Below are positions 1-10,099 of a DNA stretch of 64,000 bases, piece by piece. How positions within the stretch are numbered: position 1 is the stretch's first letter; each line of letters opens with the position of its first letter. The notes beneath the pieces were generated by a model. It saw only the letters and a program-made list of their open reading frames with translations, was not told the origin of the DNA and searched no databases. Position numbers and translations under genes: made by a program. The stretch is from Gammaproteobacteria bacterium. Lineage in GTDB: Bacteria > Pseudomonadota > Gammaproteobacteria > Burkholderiales > Gallionellaceae. Location of the stretch: positions 310,001 to 374,000 of the forward strand of contig JAHIZO010000007.1 in assembly GCA_018814405.1 (NCBI GenBank), given 5' to 3'.

Positions 1-2
1 CC

Positions 3-587
3 AAGGATGGCGGGCGTTATCGCGCAGGGTCTGGCGGTACCGGCAACGTGCTGGATTTCGGTGTGGCGGATGGCAGTTTCGAGATCATCGGCACGGGTAT
101 CGATTTCACTGCGGGCGCTTTGCCCGACTTTATCGTGGTCGGCAGTTCGCAATCCGATGCGGTGCCACCTTATGTGCAGACAGCAGCCGGGGTGTTGCGC
201 CAGTACTCCGGTGCAGCCGGGGTGCAGACCATCGTCAACTTCACCAACACGGCCTTGCCGACTTGGGCCGAGTTGCCCTCGCAGCGTTTCGACGTAGTGG
301 ACGGCGCACAACAGGCGGTGACCTACGCATGTGAGGGGGTGGGTCCTCTTGATGCGTCGGGCAACGGTACCGGCCAACTGGTGCGGCACTGGGGCTACGG
401 TTTCGATCATGATTACTCAGCCGCCCCTGAATCGCATGCCGTGCTGGCCGACAGGGTGAGTGCCTGCAATATCACCTATACCGTGGCCAACCAGCGTTTC
501 GGCCTGTTGACCATCAGCCTGACCCTCACCAGCGAGAACGAGAGCGTGAGCCTGTACAACGAGATCCATGTGAACAACGCGCCATGA
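3..587 (+). CDS. mshO: MSHA biogenesis protein MshO-like (5'-truncated by window edge)
   Basis: Open frame from base 3 through stop at 587; overlaps an MshP-like gene and precedes a giant MshQ-like ORF, matching mshO-P-Q order. Called mainly from context. Confidence 0.6.
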   Translation, partial: KDGGRYRAGSGGTGNVLDFGVADGSFEIIGTGIDFTAGALPDFIVVGSSQSDAVPPYVQTAAGVLRQYSGAAGVQTIVNFTNTALPTWAELPSQRFDVVDGAQQAVTYACEGVGPLDASGNGTGQLVRHWGYGFDHDYSAAPESHAVLADRVSACNITYTVANQRFGLLTISLTLTSENESVSLYNEIHVNNAP

Positions 588-1006
588 GAGAACTGCAAAA
601 AGGATTCAGTATCGTCACCGCCATCTTCCTGCTGGTGGTGTTGTCCTTCCTTGGTGTGGCGATGGTGACATTCTCCACCACCCAGCATCAGAGTTCGGCT
701 ATGGACGTGATGGGTTCGCGCGCTTACCAGGCGGCGCGCGCCGGCATCGATTGGGCGGCGTATCAGGTGGTCATCAGTCCGGCCAGCGCGGCAGCGGCTA
801 CCGGTTGCGCCACCAATTTTGCTGCAGGTTCACTGGGTGGCACTTTGGAGCCATTTGCGGTGGCGGTGACCTGTGCGACCAGTTCCTACATCGAGAACGG
901 CAGCACGGTGTGGGTGTATGACGTGACGTCCACGGCAACCACTGCCGGCGCGGCGGATGATCTAGGCTTCGTGCAGCGCCTCATCAACGTGAAGCTGGGC
1001 AGGTAA
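584..1006 (+). CDS. mshP: MshP-like pilus biogenesis protein
   Basis: 140 aa with hydrophobic N-terminus GFSIVTAIFLLVVLSFLGVAMVTFST, typical of MshP/PilX-like proteins; ATGA overlap with upstream gene. Confidence 0.7.
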   Translation: MRELQKGFSIVTAIFLLVVLSFLGVAMVTFSTTQHQSSAMDVMGSRAYQAARAGIDWAAYQVVISPASAAAATGCATNFAAGSLGGTLEPFAVAVTCATSSYIENGSTVWVYDVTSTATTAGAADDLGFVQRLINVKLGR

Positions 1007-1165
1007 TAATCGCTTACGACGATTGCCGGTCACATGGCGTTGGGATGGCGACATTGAGTCATGTTGCGAGCAACTGAAATCTGCGAAGAGACGCACTTCC
1101 CATGTAAAATGCGGCGATTATAAGTTGGCACGTTTGATGCTAGAACGTGAAGATAAAGTTTTTGA

Positions 1166-4100
1166 ATGAAAGCCATAAGAATGAATAACAGCGCAAAATC
1201 GATCCTCTTGTTAATTGGTCTGATGGCCGGTGCCGCACAGGCGGTGACGGTGCCGTTCGCCGCTTCCGGCAACTGGACGGCTCCGGTCGGCGTGACCGAG
1301 GTTGCGGTGGAGGCTTGGGGCGGCGGCGGTGCCGGCGGCGGCAATCCGACGAATCAGGATGGGGCGGGCGGCGGCGGCGGCGGTGCCTATTCGAAGAAGC
1401 TCGCCATCCCGGTCGTGCCCGGTAACGTTTATACCGTCACGGTGGGGGCGGGGGGTGTCGGCGGTGCAGGTGTCGGCGGTGCCGGCGGGGATTCCTGGTT
1501 CCTGAGTCCGGCCACTGTGCTGGCAACGGGCGGCGCCGGCGGCGCCGATCCGGTCGGCGGCGCGGGCGGTCTGGGCGGGGCGGGGGGCGCGGCTGCTGCA
1601 GGCGTCGGCGATGTCACCTTCTCTGGCGGGGCGGGCGGCACCGGCCGCAACAGCAACACAGGGCGCGGCGCGCCGGGCGGCTCGTCGGCCGGTACAGCCT
1701 CGAACGGTACCGATGGTCCGCTGACCTGGGCGACGGCTACCGCCGCTGCTGCGCCGGCCGGTGGCGGCATCGGAGGCGACGGCGGTAATGCGAACTCTCA
1801 GGGTGGTTTTGCGCCGGCATCCGGCAATGGCGGCGGAGGCGGCGGCGGCGCGGAGCGGAATACGCTCGGCGGCAACGGCGCGCCCGGCTTGGTGCTGATC
1901 ACCTATGCCAGCGCGCCGACGGCCACGACCGACCCGGCCAGCGGGCTGGTCACCACCAGCGTCACGCTGAACGGTACGGTGAACGACAACGGCGGTCTCA
2001 CCACCGTCACTTTCGAGTACGGCCCGACCGTCGCATATGGCAGTACGGTCAATGCCGCGCCCAGTCCGCTGGCGGCAAATGCGGGCAATACCGCCGTATC
2101 CGCTTTCCTGTCGGGCCTGGCGTGCAACACCACTTATCATTTCCGGGTCAAGGCGGTGAACGCGGCCGGCACGGCGAACGGCATCGACCGCACTTTCACG
2201 ACCACCTGCGCGGCGCCCACCGCCACGACGGCGGCGGCGACGCTGCCGACGACCACCGGTGCCACGCTGAACGGCACGGTCAACGACAACGGCGCGAGTA
2301 CGACGATCTATTTCGATTACGGTACCACGGTGGCATACGGCAATACGTTCGAGGTGGCGCAGAGCCCGCTGGCCGCCAATTCGGGCGCCACAGCCATCTC
2401 GGCCGGCCTCTCCGGCCTGACTTGCGGCGCCACCTATCACTACCGGATCCGCGCGACGAACAGCGTCGGCAGCGGCAACGGCGTGGACATGACCTTCACC
2501 ACGGCTGCCTGCCCGACCGGCATCTCCGTCACCGCCAATCCGGGTACCTGCGTGAACGCGGCCGGCGTCGGCAGCATCGCCTGGTCCACGCTGGATGCAG
2601 GTCTGAGCGACAACCTGTATGCGACAACGGCGCTGAACGACAACCAGCAGAGCAATTACCTGAAATGTACCGGCTACGGCTTCACCATCCCGGCGGGTGC
2701 CACCATCGGCGGCATCACGGTGAATGTGGAACGCAGTGCGACAGGCACGCCGATCCAAGACCTGCGCCTGCGCACGGTCAAGGCGGGCGTGATCGGTGCG
2801 GTCGACCGCGTCACGGCGACACAGTATCCGACGATCGACACGGTCGAGGCGCATGGCGGCGCGGCCGACCTGTGGGGTACGACGTGGACGGTGGCGGATA
2901 TCAACAATGCGAACTTCGGCGCGGCTTTGTCGGTGCAGAAGGCGGGCACCGCGGGCGGTACGCGCACGGTGAACGTGGATCACATGCCGATCACGGTGAC
3001 CTATACCCCCAGCACGCCTTGGGTGGCCTCGATCGACCGCACCAGCGCCAATCCCACGGCGGCGAACACCAGTGTGACCTGGGATGTGCTGTTCAGCGGC
3101 AATGCGACCGGTGTCGATGCTTCCGACTTCGTGCTGGTGATGGGCGGCGCCGCGGCCGGTGCGACGATCACCTCGGTGACCGGCAGCGGTCGGGTGTGGA
3201 CGGTCACCGCCGATACCGGCTCCGGCGCGACCGGCACGCTGCGTTTGAATCTGGTGGATGACGACTCGATCACCATCGGCGGCGTGGCGCTGGGAGGGGC
3301 GGGTGCCAACAACGGTAACTTCACCGGCCAAGCTTATACCATCGAAGTTCCGGTGTGCGACGGCACGGCGATCTACTGCGACGACTTCGAGCGCTCCAAT
3401 CCGGGCGCGGTGGGCAATGGCTGGACCATCACACCGGGGCCGGCCGCCGATTGCGCGGGCGTCGCCGGCAACACCGGCTGCGCCGGCATCGATTCCGATA
3501 TCCCGCCCTACAATGGAACGACCACGTTGCGCCCCAACCCGACCCGGGCCATGTTCACGCGCTGGAGCATCGTATCGGTGGACAGTCCGACCATCAATCT
3601 GTCGGGTCATCCCTCTGCGCTGCTCAGTTTCTGGATGCGCCGCGGCGGGGATACTTTCAGCGAATACCCCGAGGCGGTGGGCGAGGACTATCTGGTGAAG
3701 TATTTCGCCAACGACGGTACCTGGAAGGTGCTGGCACAGTACCCGACCGGCGTCATGCAGGGGCAGGTGTTCAATCCGGTGATCCAGCTGCCGCAGGATG
3801 CGATGCATGCCGGGTTCAAGCTGCAGTTCTATCAGCCGGCCGGCAGCGGGGACGCGAACGGTGGCCAGGCTGCGGGCAGTCAACCGGGCATCGTGGGATA
3901 CGACTACTGGCATTTCGACAACGTCATCATCCGCGAGGCGCCGGAAAGCAGCTACGTCGGGGCCTTCTGCGACAACTTCGAAGCCGGCCTGGGCCGCTGG
4001 AGCATCTCTGCCGAGGGTGCACCGCCGACGGCCGCCATCGGCGATGCCCTGCTCGGTACCACCGACTTCAGTTCGGCCGCCCACGAGCTCGACATGCGCT

Positions 4101-7100
4101 GGGGTTACGTGACGGTGTCCACATTGCGCACCGACATGACCGGCGTCACCGGGAATATCGAATACTGGCTGAAGAGCGGCACCACTGCCGTGCGCGCCCC
4201 GGATGTCGGTGAGGACCTGGTGGTCGAATACCGCAACAGCGCCGGTGTGTGGACGCCGCTGGCGACCTATGCCAGCACGGATGCCACGGCCGGAACGATC
4301 TACAACGGCAGTCATGTCATGCCGGCGGATGCGAAGCATAGCGGCTTCCGGCTGCGCTTCCGCCAACTCAACGGCAGCGCCTTCGATAACGATTACTGGC
4401 ATATCGACGACGTTTGCGTGGGCACGCTGCAACCGAACACCGACCTCGGCATCAGCATGACCCGCAACGGGCAACTTGTACCCGGCTCAACTGCCTCCTA
4501 TACGATCTCGGTGACGAACCATGGTCCGGACACACTGGCCGGCACGATCGAAGTGACCGACTCACTGCCGGCTGGTTTGTCATACAGTTCGGCCAGCGGC
4601 ACCGGCTGGGTTTGCAGCTCCAACCCGCCCGATGTCGCGTGCAGCTACGTGGGCACCGTGGTGAGCGGCGGCGTGGTGCCGCCGGTCACCCTGACGGTCG
4701 CAGTCGATCCCAATGCGGCTGGTGCCATCATCAATACCGCCACGGTGACCGGAACAGGGCTGGACAACAACTTGGCGAATAACAGCGCGACCGATGCCGG
4801 CAACGTCATCGTCGCCACGCGCTTAGCGGAGTTCCACATGGACGAAGTGGGCTGGAACGGCAGCGCGGGAGAACTGAAAGATACGGCCGGCTATGTGAGC
4901 GGTCCCTTCAACGGTGCTGCTATCGGCACGCCGAAGCCGACAGCCGCGCTTTCCGCGCCGGCACGTGGCGGTAATCCGGGTACCTGCAGCTATGCGACCT
5001 TGCCCGGGAATGCGGCCGATGCCGGCGCGTTCGCCATCTCCGGATTGCCGGTCTCGACCGGTCTTGGCAGCAAGACCAGCGTCGCCTTCTGGATGTACTG
5101 GGACGGCACCAACAATGTGATGCCCATCGGCTGGAACCAGCACGACCTTTGGCTGCAGGGAGGGTATTTCGGATTCAATACCGCCAACTCGGATATCTAC
5201 GGTATTTCCTCTGCGGGCTTGGCAAACGGCTGGCACCATGTGGTGGCGGTGTTCACCAACGGCAGCGTGGACACCAACCAGCTGTATATCGACGGCGTCA
5301 GCCAGACGCTGAGCCAAGTCGCTGGCACGCCGAATTTGGTCACGGCCATGGTCGACAGTACTTTGCACTTGGGCGGCTGGGGGCAGGATACCGGCTACCG
5401 TTTCTCCGGCTATCTGGACGAGGTGCTGGTGTTCAAGGATGCGTTGGTGCAGTCGGACGTGACCGCACTGTATAACGAGACGCATGCCTGCGCGGCAGCG
5501 GTCGACCACTATGAATTGTCGTTGCCTTCGAGCAGCATCTCTTGCCTGGAGTCCACCGCCACGGTGACGGCCTGCGCCAACAGCAGCAGCCCGTGCACCC
5601 TGCCGTCCACTCTGATCAACGGTTACACCGCGACCCTGAGCAGCAATGCGGGTTCGTTGGGTAGTACCACACTGACGTTCGATAGCAGCGGTGTGGCTTC
5701 CACCACATTGAGCCACCCTGGCGTTGCGAACGGGACATCGGTGACAGTCACCCTTGAGGGGGCTTCGGCGGCTGCGGTGAATTTGTCAAAGTGTTGCCCG
5801 GACGGCGCGAACTGTGTGACCGCCAACAGCTGCAACACCAGCTTCAACACCGCAGGATTCATCTTCGCCAGCGCGGCAGACGGGGCCGAGGCGACCCTGC
5901 CGTCGCAGGTGGCGGGCGCATCCTCCGGCACCTATTACCTGCGGGCGGTGAAGACCAACAGCACGACCAAGGCGTGCGAAGCCGGCTTGACTGGTAATAA
6001 TGCGATCGAATTCGGCTATGAGTGCAAGAACCCGACCACCTGCTATGGCAGCAACCTGCTGAACATAGTCGGGGGGACTCCTACCGCCAGCACTACCATC
6101 GCGCGCAATGACAATGGTGGTGGCATGTTCGGTTACAGCTATACGCCGGTGAACCTGACCTTCGATTCCAACGGCAATGCGCCTTTCAGCTTCAGCTACG
6201 ATGACGTCGGCCAACTCAGCCTGTGGGTGAAGAAGACGCTAACAGCCTCTTCGCCGATCACAGCTGCGACGCTGGAAAAGACCTCCAATGCCTTCGTGGT
6301 GAAGCCTGCCGGATTCGCGCTGTCAGAGATCAAGCGCACCAGCGACAACCTTGCGAATCCGGCTGCTGCCGACGCGACGGGCGGCAAGTTTGCCAAGGCG
6401 GGTGAAGATTTCTCGGTCACCGTCACCGCGCTCACGGCCAGTGGTTCGACGGCCTACAGCTACGGCAATGAGAACGCAGCCGAGGGCGTGAGCCTGCAGG
6501 CGCAACTTGCACCCGGTCTGGGGCTGAGCAACAACCCGGGGCTGGTCAATGCGACAGCTTTCGGTACCTTCAGCAACGGCGTGGCGACCGGCACCGCCCT
6601 CAGCTGGAACGAAGTCGGCATCATCACGCTGGTGCCCAGTGTGGCTGACGGCGATTATCTGGGGGCGGGCAATACCCAGTGTGATCCCGCGCTGCCGAAT
6701 TACGGCGGTACCACTGCCTGCCCGGCCAGCGGCAACGTCGGTCGTTTCTACCCGGCTTCGTTCACTCTTACTGCGGGTAGCATCGCCAACCGTACCGATA
6801 TCGCAGCGTGCGATCCGGCCGGCTGCGGCGCGTTCACCTACATGGGTGAGCAGATGAAGACCTCGTTCACCCTGACGGCGGTGGCCGTCGATCCGAGCAA
6901 GACCACGCAGAACTACAGCTATTCTGCGACGGCGGCGAACAATTTCGCCAAGCTGGACCCGCTGGCGGCAGTCGCGGCAGGCACGGGTGGGCCACTGGTC
7001 ATGGATGCGGTCGACATCGGTGCGGTGCGCACCCCGATCCATCCTTGCAATGCCGTAACACCAGCACATCCCTGCTTCACAGCTGCGCAGGCGACCGCAG

Positions 7101-7687
7101 GTGCGTTCGCCACTGGCGTGGCGAACGTCACCCTGCCGTTGACGGTGTTCCGTGATGGGGCTGCACCGTCGGCCCCGTTCTCCGCGCTGGACTTCGGCAT
7201 CGCGCCGCAGGACAGCGACGGCGTACTGCTGTTCGCCTATGACCTAGATACCGTGAACGTGCCACCCGTGGCCAGCAATCACGGCAAAGTGGGTAGGACC
7301 GAAGTGCGCTACGGCCGAATCAAGGTGTCCAATGTTTACGGTTCGCAATTGTTGCCGCTGACGGTGACGACCACTGCCCAGTATTTCACCGCTGCAGGTT
7401 GGTTGACGAGCGCTACCGATAGCGTGACGCCGCTGACTGTTGCTGCGAGCTATAACGTCGTCAAGGGCGCGACCGTAACGGGTACTACAACACCCGCTCC
7501 GACCGGTGTGACATCGCTATTGAACGGTATGCGAAACATTCAACTCGGCAGACCGACCGCTGGCGGAAATGGTAGAGCGACGATCGCGCCTGTCGCACCT
7601 GTCTATCTGCCCGTGACGAACGGCACCGCCACCTTCGGCGTCTATCGCGGCAACAACGAGTTCATCTATCAACGCGAAGCCTATTGA
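1166..7687 (+). CDS. mshQ: Giant MshQ-like surface protein (Gly-rich N-terminus, Fn3-like repeats, jelly-roll-like modules, DUF11-like, LamG-like, DUF6701-like C-terminus)
   Basis: 2173 aa ORF with signal peptide (SILLLIGLMAGAAQA); DUF11-like stretch TDLGISMTRNGQLVPGSTASYTISVTNHGPDTL; C-terminal region of the kind seen in MshQ; located after mshP. Start may be ATG at 1181. Confidence 0.75.
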   Translation: MKAIRMNNSAKSILLLIGLMAGAAQAVTVPFAASGNWTAPVGVTEVAVEAWGGGGAGGGNPTNQDGAGGGGGGAYSKKLAIPVVPGNVYTVTVGAGGVGGAGVGGAGGDSWFLSPATVLATGGAGGADPVGGAGGLGGAGGAAAAGVGDVTFSGGAGGTGRNSNTGRGAPGGSSAGTASNGTDGPLTWATATAAAAPAGGGIGGDGGNANSQGGFAPASGNGGGGGGGAERNTLGGNGAPGLVLITYASAPTATTDPASGLVTTSVTLNGTVNDNGGLTTVTFEYGPTVAYGSTVNAAPSPLAANAGNTAVSAFLSGLACNTTYHFRVKAVNAAGTANGIDRTFTTTCAAPTATTAAATLPTTTGATLNGTVNDNGASTTIYFDYGTTVAYGNTFEVAQSPLAANSGATAISAGLSGLTCGATYHYRIRATNSVGSGNGVDMTFTTAACPTGISVTANPGTCVNAAGVGSIAWSTLDAGLSDNLYATTALNDNQQSNYLKCTGYGFTIPAGATIGGITVNVERSATGTPIQDLRLRTVKAGVIGAVDRVTATQYPTIDTVEAHGGAADLWGTTWTVADINNANFGAALSVQKAGTAGGTRTVNVDHMPITVTYTPSTPWVASIDRTSANPTAANTSVTWDVLFSGNATGVDASDFVLVMGGAAAGATITSVTGSGRVWTVTADTGSGATGTLRLNLVDDDSITIGGVALGGAGANNGNFTGQAYTIEVPVCDGTAIYCDDFERSNPGAVGNGWTITPGPAADCAGVAGNTGCAGIDSDIPPYNGTTTLRPNPTRAMFTRWSIVSVDSPTINLSGHPSALLSFWMRRGGDTFSEYPEAVGEDYLVKYFANDGTWKVLAQYPTGVMQGQVFNPVIQLPQDAMHAGFKLQFYQPAGSGDANGGQAAGSQPGIVGYDYWHFDNVIIREAPESSYVGAFCDNFEAGLGRWSISAEGAPPTAAIGDALLGTTDFSSAAHELDMRWGYVTVSTLRTDMTGVTGNIEYWLKSGTTAVRAPDVGEDLVVEYRNSAGVWTPLATYASTDATAGTIYNGSHVMPADAKHSGFRLRFRQLNGSAFDNDYWHIDDVCVGTLQPNTDLGISMTRNGQLVPGSTASYTISVTNHGPDTLAGTIEVTDSLPAGLSYSSASGTGWVCSSNPPDVACSYVGTVVSGGVVPPVTLTVAVDPNAAGAIINTATVTGTGLDNNLANNSATDAGNVIVATRLAEFHMDEVGWNGSAGELKDTAGYVSGPFNGAAIGTPKPTAALSAPARGGNPGTCSYATLPGNAADAGAFAISGLPVSTGLGSKTSVAFWMYWDGTNNVMPIGWNQHDLWLQGGYFGFNTANSDIYGISSAGLANGWHHVVAVFTNGSVDTNQLYIDGVSQTLSQVAGTPNLVTAMVDSTLHLGGWGQDTGYRFSGYLDEVLVFKDALVQSDVTALYNETHACAAAVDHYELSLPSSSISCLESTATVTACANSSSPCTLPSTLINGYTATLSSNAGSLGSTTLTFDSSGVASTTLSHPGVANGTSVTVTLEGASAAAVNLSKCCPDGANCVTANSCNTSFNTAGFIFASAADGAEATLPSQVAGASSGTYYLRAVKTNSTTKACEAGLTGNNAIEFGYECKNPTTCYGSNLLNIVGGTPTASTTIARNDNGGGMFGYSYTPVNLTFDSNGNAPFSFSYDDVGQLSLWVKKTLTASSPITAATLEKTSNAFVVKPAGFALSEIKRTSDNLANPAAADATGGKFAKAGEDFSVTVTALTASGSTAYSYGNENAAEGVSLQAQLAPGLGLSNNPGLVNATAFGTFSNGVATGTALSWNEVGIITLVPSVADGDYLGAGNTQCDPALPNYGGTTACPASGNVGRFYPASFTLTAGSIANRTDIAACDPAGCGAFTYMGEQMKTSFTLTAVAVDPSKTTQNYSYSATAANNFAKLDPLAAVAAGTGGPLVMDAVDIGAVRTPIHPCNAVTPAHPCFTAAQATAGAFATGVANVTLPLTVFRDGAAPSAPFSALDFGIAPQDSDGVLLFAYDLDTVNVPPVASNHGKVGRTEVRYGRIKVSNVYGSQLLPLTVTTTAQYFTAAGWLTSATDSVTPLTVAASYNVVKGATVTGTTTPAPTGVTSLLNGMRNIQLGRPTAGGNGRATIAPVAPVYLPVTNGTATFGVYRGNNEFIYQREAY
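1913..2512 (+). repeat. Two tandem ~300-bp (100 aa) Fn3-like coding repeats
   Basis: APTATT...VTLNGTVNDNGGLTTVTFEYGPTVAYG.. and APTATT...ATLNGTVNDNGASTTIYFDYGTTVAYG.. begin at 1913 and 2213, a period of exactly 300 bp. Confidence 0.85.
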
Positions 7688-7709
7688 TGGATGTCCGTTT
7701 CCGGTCAGG

Positions 7710-7736
7710 CGGCCATACGGTGTGTGTGGCCGTTTT
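7710..7736 (+). terminator. Candidate Rho-independent terminator after mshQ
   Basis: CGGCCATA-CGGTGTG-TGGCCG stem (with wobble) followed by TTTT. Confidence 0.45.
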
Positions 7737-7812
7737 GACTTGAACTGTCGAAATGTTGACGAATTGAGTAGCTAATGTGGGGATATTTAGACACTAGTAT
7801 TTAGAAATTCCC

Positions 7813-7841
7813 TTGACAGCAAAGGGTTAGTGAATTAACTT
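7813..7841 (+). promoter_or_regulatory. Candidate sigma70 promoter for mshI-N
   Basis: TTGACA (7813-7818), 17-bp spacer, TAACTT (7836-7841), just upstream of the mshI ATG at 7852. Confidence 0.5.
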
Positions 7842-7851
7842 CACGCGAATT

Positions 7852-8808
7852 ATGGAATTATCAAAGATCCTCTCTATATTTCAGCGCGGTAGCCGCGAGG
7901 CGGGCTGGACAGCTGTGACTCTTGGCAAGAAAGGGGTCTATGTCGCGCAAGCGAAGTATGTGGGGCCGCGTCCACAAGTTACACGCTGCACTTTTTTTGC
8001 AGCAAATGAAGTGAATTCATCTACTCTGGAAAGAGTCCGCAAAGAAGCGCAGCTTGAGAATGTGCGCTTCACCACACTGCTGTTATCCAATGAGTATCAG
8101 ATGATGATGGTGGAGGCGCCGAATGTGCCGGTGGATGAATTGAAAACCGCCATTCGCTGGAAAATAAAGGATTCGCTCAGCTACCATGTTGATGACGCGA
8201 CTATCGACGTGTTGCAGATTCCGATCGGAAAATATGGCAGCGAGCGGCCGCAGTCACTTTATGCCGTAGCAGCTTCCAACGAAACCGTGCGCAAGCGCAT
8301 CAACTTGTTTGAGAAGGCCAAGATCGATCTGTCGGTGATCGACATTCCCGAGACAGCGCAACGCAATATTGCCGCGCTCTTCGAGACGGAAGGCAGGGGT
8401 CTGGCGCTGTTGTCTTTTAATGATGAAGGCGGCCTGCTGACGATCAGTAGCGATGGGGAGTTGTTCCTGGCCCGCAGGATCGAGATAACGGTCGGCCAGT
8501 TATCCGATGCAGATGAAATGTTGCGTCAACAGTATCAGGACCGTGTTGAGCTGGAAGTGCAGCGTTCGCTGGATTACTTCGATCGCCAATTTCACCATAT
8601 CTCAATCAATCGCATGCTGGTGTCGGCTCCGGATGAGTTGGGCTTGGTTGCATTGCTGGGTAAAAATCTGGGCTTGCCGGTCGAGCCGCTGGAGTTGGCG
8701 CAAGGTATGGATATCGTGGGTGTGCCAGAGATGGCCGATAGCGAATACGCCAGTTTTGCACTGCTTGCTATAGGTGCGGCGCTGCGCTTGGAGAAGAAGG
8801 CACTATGA
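7852..8808 (+). CDS. mshI: MSHA biogenesis protein MshI (PilM-like)
   Basis: 318 aa PilM/MshI-like sequence; first gene of the I-J-K-L-M-N order. Confidence 0.8.
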   Translation: MELSKILSIFQRGSREAGWTAVTLGKKGVYVAQAKYVGPRPQVTRCTFFAANEVNSSTLERVRKEAQLENVRFTTLLLSNEYQMMMVEAPNVPVDELKTAIRWKIKDSLSYHVDDATIDVLQIPIGKYGSERPQSLYAVAASNETVRKRINLFEKAKIDLSVIDIPETAQRNIAALFETEGRGLALLSFNDEGGLLTISSDGELFLARRIEITVGQLSDADEMLRQQYQDRVELEVQRSLDYFDRQFHHISINRMLVSAPDELGLVALLGKNLGLPVEPLELAQGMDIVGVPEMADSEYASFALLAIGAALRLEKKAL

Positions 8809-9431
8809 GCCAGCAGATAAACCTGTTCAATCCAATCTTCCTCAAGCAAAAGAAGCATTTTTCTGCTGTGACCATGCTGCAGGCACTGCTGCTCATCGTG
8901 CTCGGCTCGATGCTTTTTTACGGTTATGCAATGTATCAGGTGAAATTACTGGCAAAGCAAACTGCGGAAATGAATGTTCGCTATGAGGCAGAGCAAAAGC
9001 GTTTGGTGAATTACATCAACGAGTTTTCTCCGCAACGCGCCCAGAAATTGTTGGATGATGAGTTGCAGATGGTCGAAGCACAGGCCAGCATGCAAGAAGC
9101 TTTGCTGGCGACGCTAAAGGGTGGAGCCATTGGCAATACACAAGGCTATTCAGAATATTTGCGCGCTTTCGCCCGTCAGTCGGTTAAAGGCCTGTGGTTG
9201 ACCGGCTTCAACATTAACGGAGATGGCGCGCAGATGAGTCTTCAGGGTGCGGCTGTTAATCCCCAGCTCCTTCCTGCCTATATTCAGCGCATGAATCGTG
9301 AGCCCGTGATGCGGGGCAAATCCTTCGCGGCTTTGCAAATGAAGTTGCCAACCTCAGTGAATAGTCAGCCGGTAGCTGGTTATGTCGAGTTTAATCTGAA
9401 ATCGATAGCAGTCGAGGAGGTTGCCAAATAA
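8805..9431 (+). CDS. PilN-like MSHA protein (MshI2-like)
   Basis: 208 aa with one N-terminal TM helix (AVTMLQALLLIVLGSMLFYGYAM) and coiled coil; sits between mshI and mshJ. Confidence 0.7.
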   Translation: MSQQINLFNPIFLKQKKHFSAVTMLQALLLIVLGSMLFYGYAMYQVKLLAKQTAEMNVRYEAEQKRLVNYINEFSPQRAQKLLDDELQMVEAQASMQEALLATLKGGAIGNTQGYSEYLRAFARQSVKGLWLTGFNINGDGAQMSLQGAAVNPQLLPAYIQRMNREPVMRGKSFAALQMKLPTSVNSQPVAGYVEFNLKSIAVEEVAK

Positions 9432-10099
9432 TGAAAGAGCGATGGGATCAGCTGGTTGCCAAAATCGACGCGATGTCTTTGCGCGAGCGCGCATTGGTCT
9501 TTGCAGCGGTTGCTTTTGCGCTGGTTGCCATAATCGATTCATTCTTTATGAATCCTTTGCTTCAGCAACAGAAGCGGCTTTCGTCACAAGTCGTGCAGCA
9601 ACAGGAAAAAATGAAAGAGATACAGGGGCAATTGGCGGCCCTGCTGCAAGCGAAACAGGCCAACAAAGATGCACCGCAGCGTGAACGCATCAGCCAATTG
9701 CGCGAGCAGATCGCGCAGGGCGATGCTTTCCTGAGAGAGACTCAGGATAAGTTGGTGCCGCCCGAGCGTATGGCCCATCTTCTTGAGCAAGTGCTCGCAA
9801 AGAATGGGCGGTTGCAGTTGGTTTCTCTAGAGACCTTGCAGGTTTCAAACTTCATTGAAGAGGCTGTCAAGAATCCGCAACCCCAAACAGAAGTCGGCAA
9901 ACAAATTTACAAGCACGGCGTCAAGATAGCGGTGCGAGGCAGCTATGCTGACCTGACACAATATTTGCAGATGTTGGAAAAGCTGCCGACCCAGATGTTT
10001 TGGGGTATGGCTAAATTGAATGTGGTGAAATATCCGGAAGCAGAACTGACCCTGACACTGTATACACTTAGTTTGGACAAGACATGGCTACAGGTATAA
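9431..10099 (+). CDS. mshJ: MSHA biogenesis protein MshJ (PilO-like)
   Basis: 222 aa, N-terminal TM helix plus coiled coil; position in operon. Confidence 0.75.
   Translation: MKERWDQLVAKIDAMSLRERALVFAAVAFALVAIIDSFFMNPLLQQQKRLSSQVVQQQEKMKEIQGQLAALLQAKQANKDAPQRERISQLREQIAQGDAFLRETQDKLVPPERMAHLLEQVLAKNGRLQLVSLETLQVSNFIEEAVKNPQPQTEVGKQIYKHGVKIAVRGSYADLTQYLQMLEKLPTQMFWGMAKLNVVKYPEAELTLTLYTLSLDKTWLQV

Noticed and set aside
2122-3261. 379-aa same-strand alternate-frame ORF in mshQ
   Set aside because: Low-complexity His/Arg-rich composition typical of a wrong-frame translation.
1211-4474. 1087-aa antisense ORF inside mshQ
   Set aside because: His/Arg-rich shadow frame in GC-rich, repeat-like coding DNA; the sense frame has clear domains and a signal peptide.
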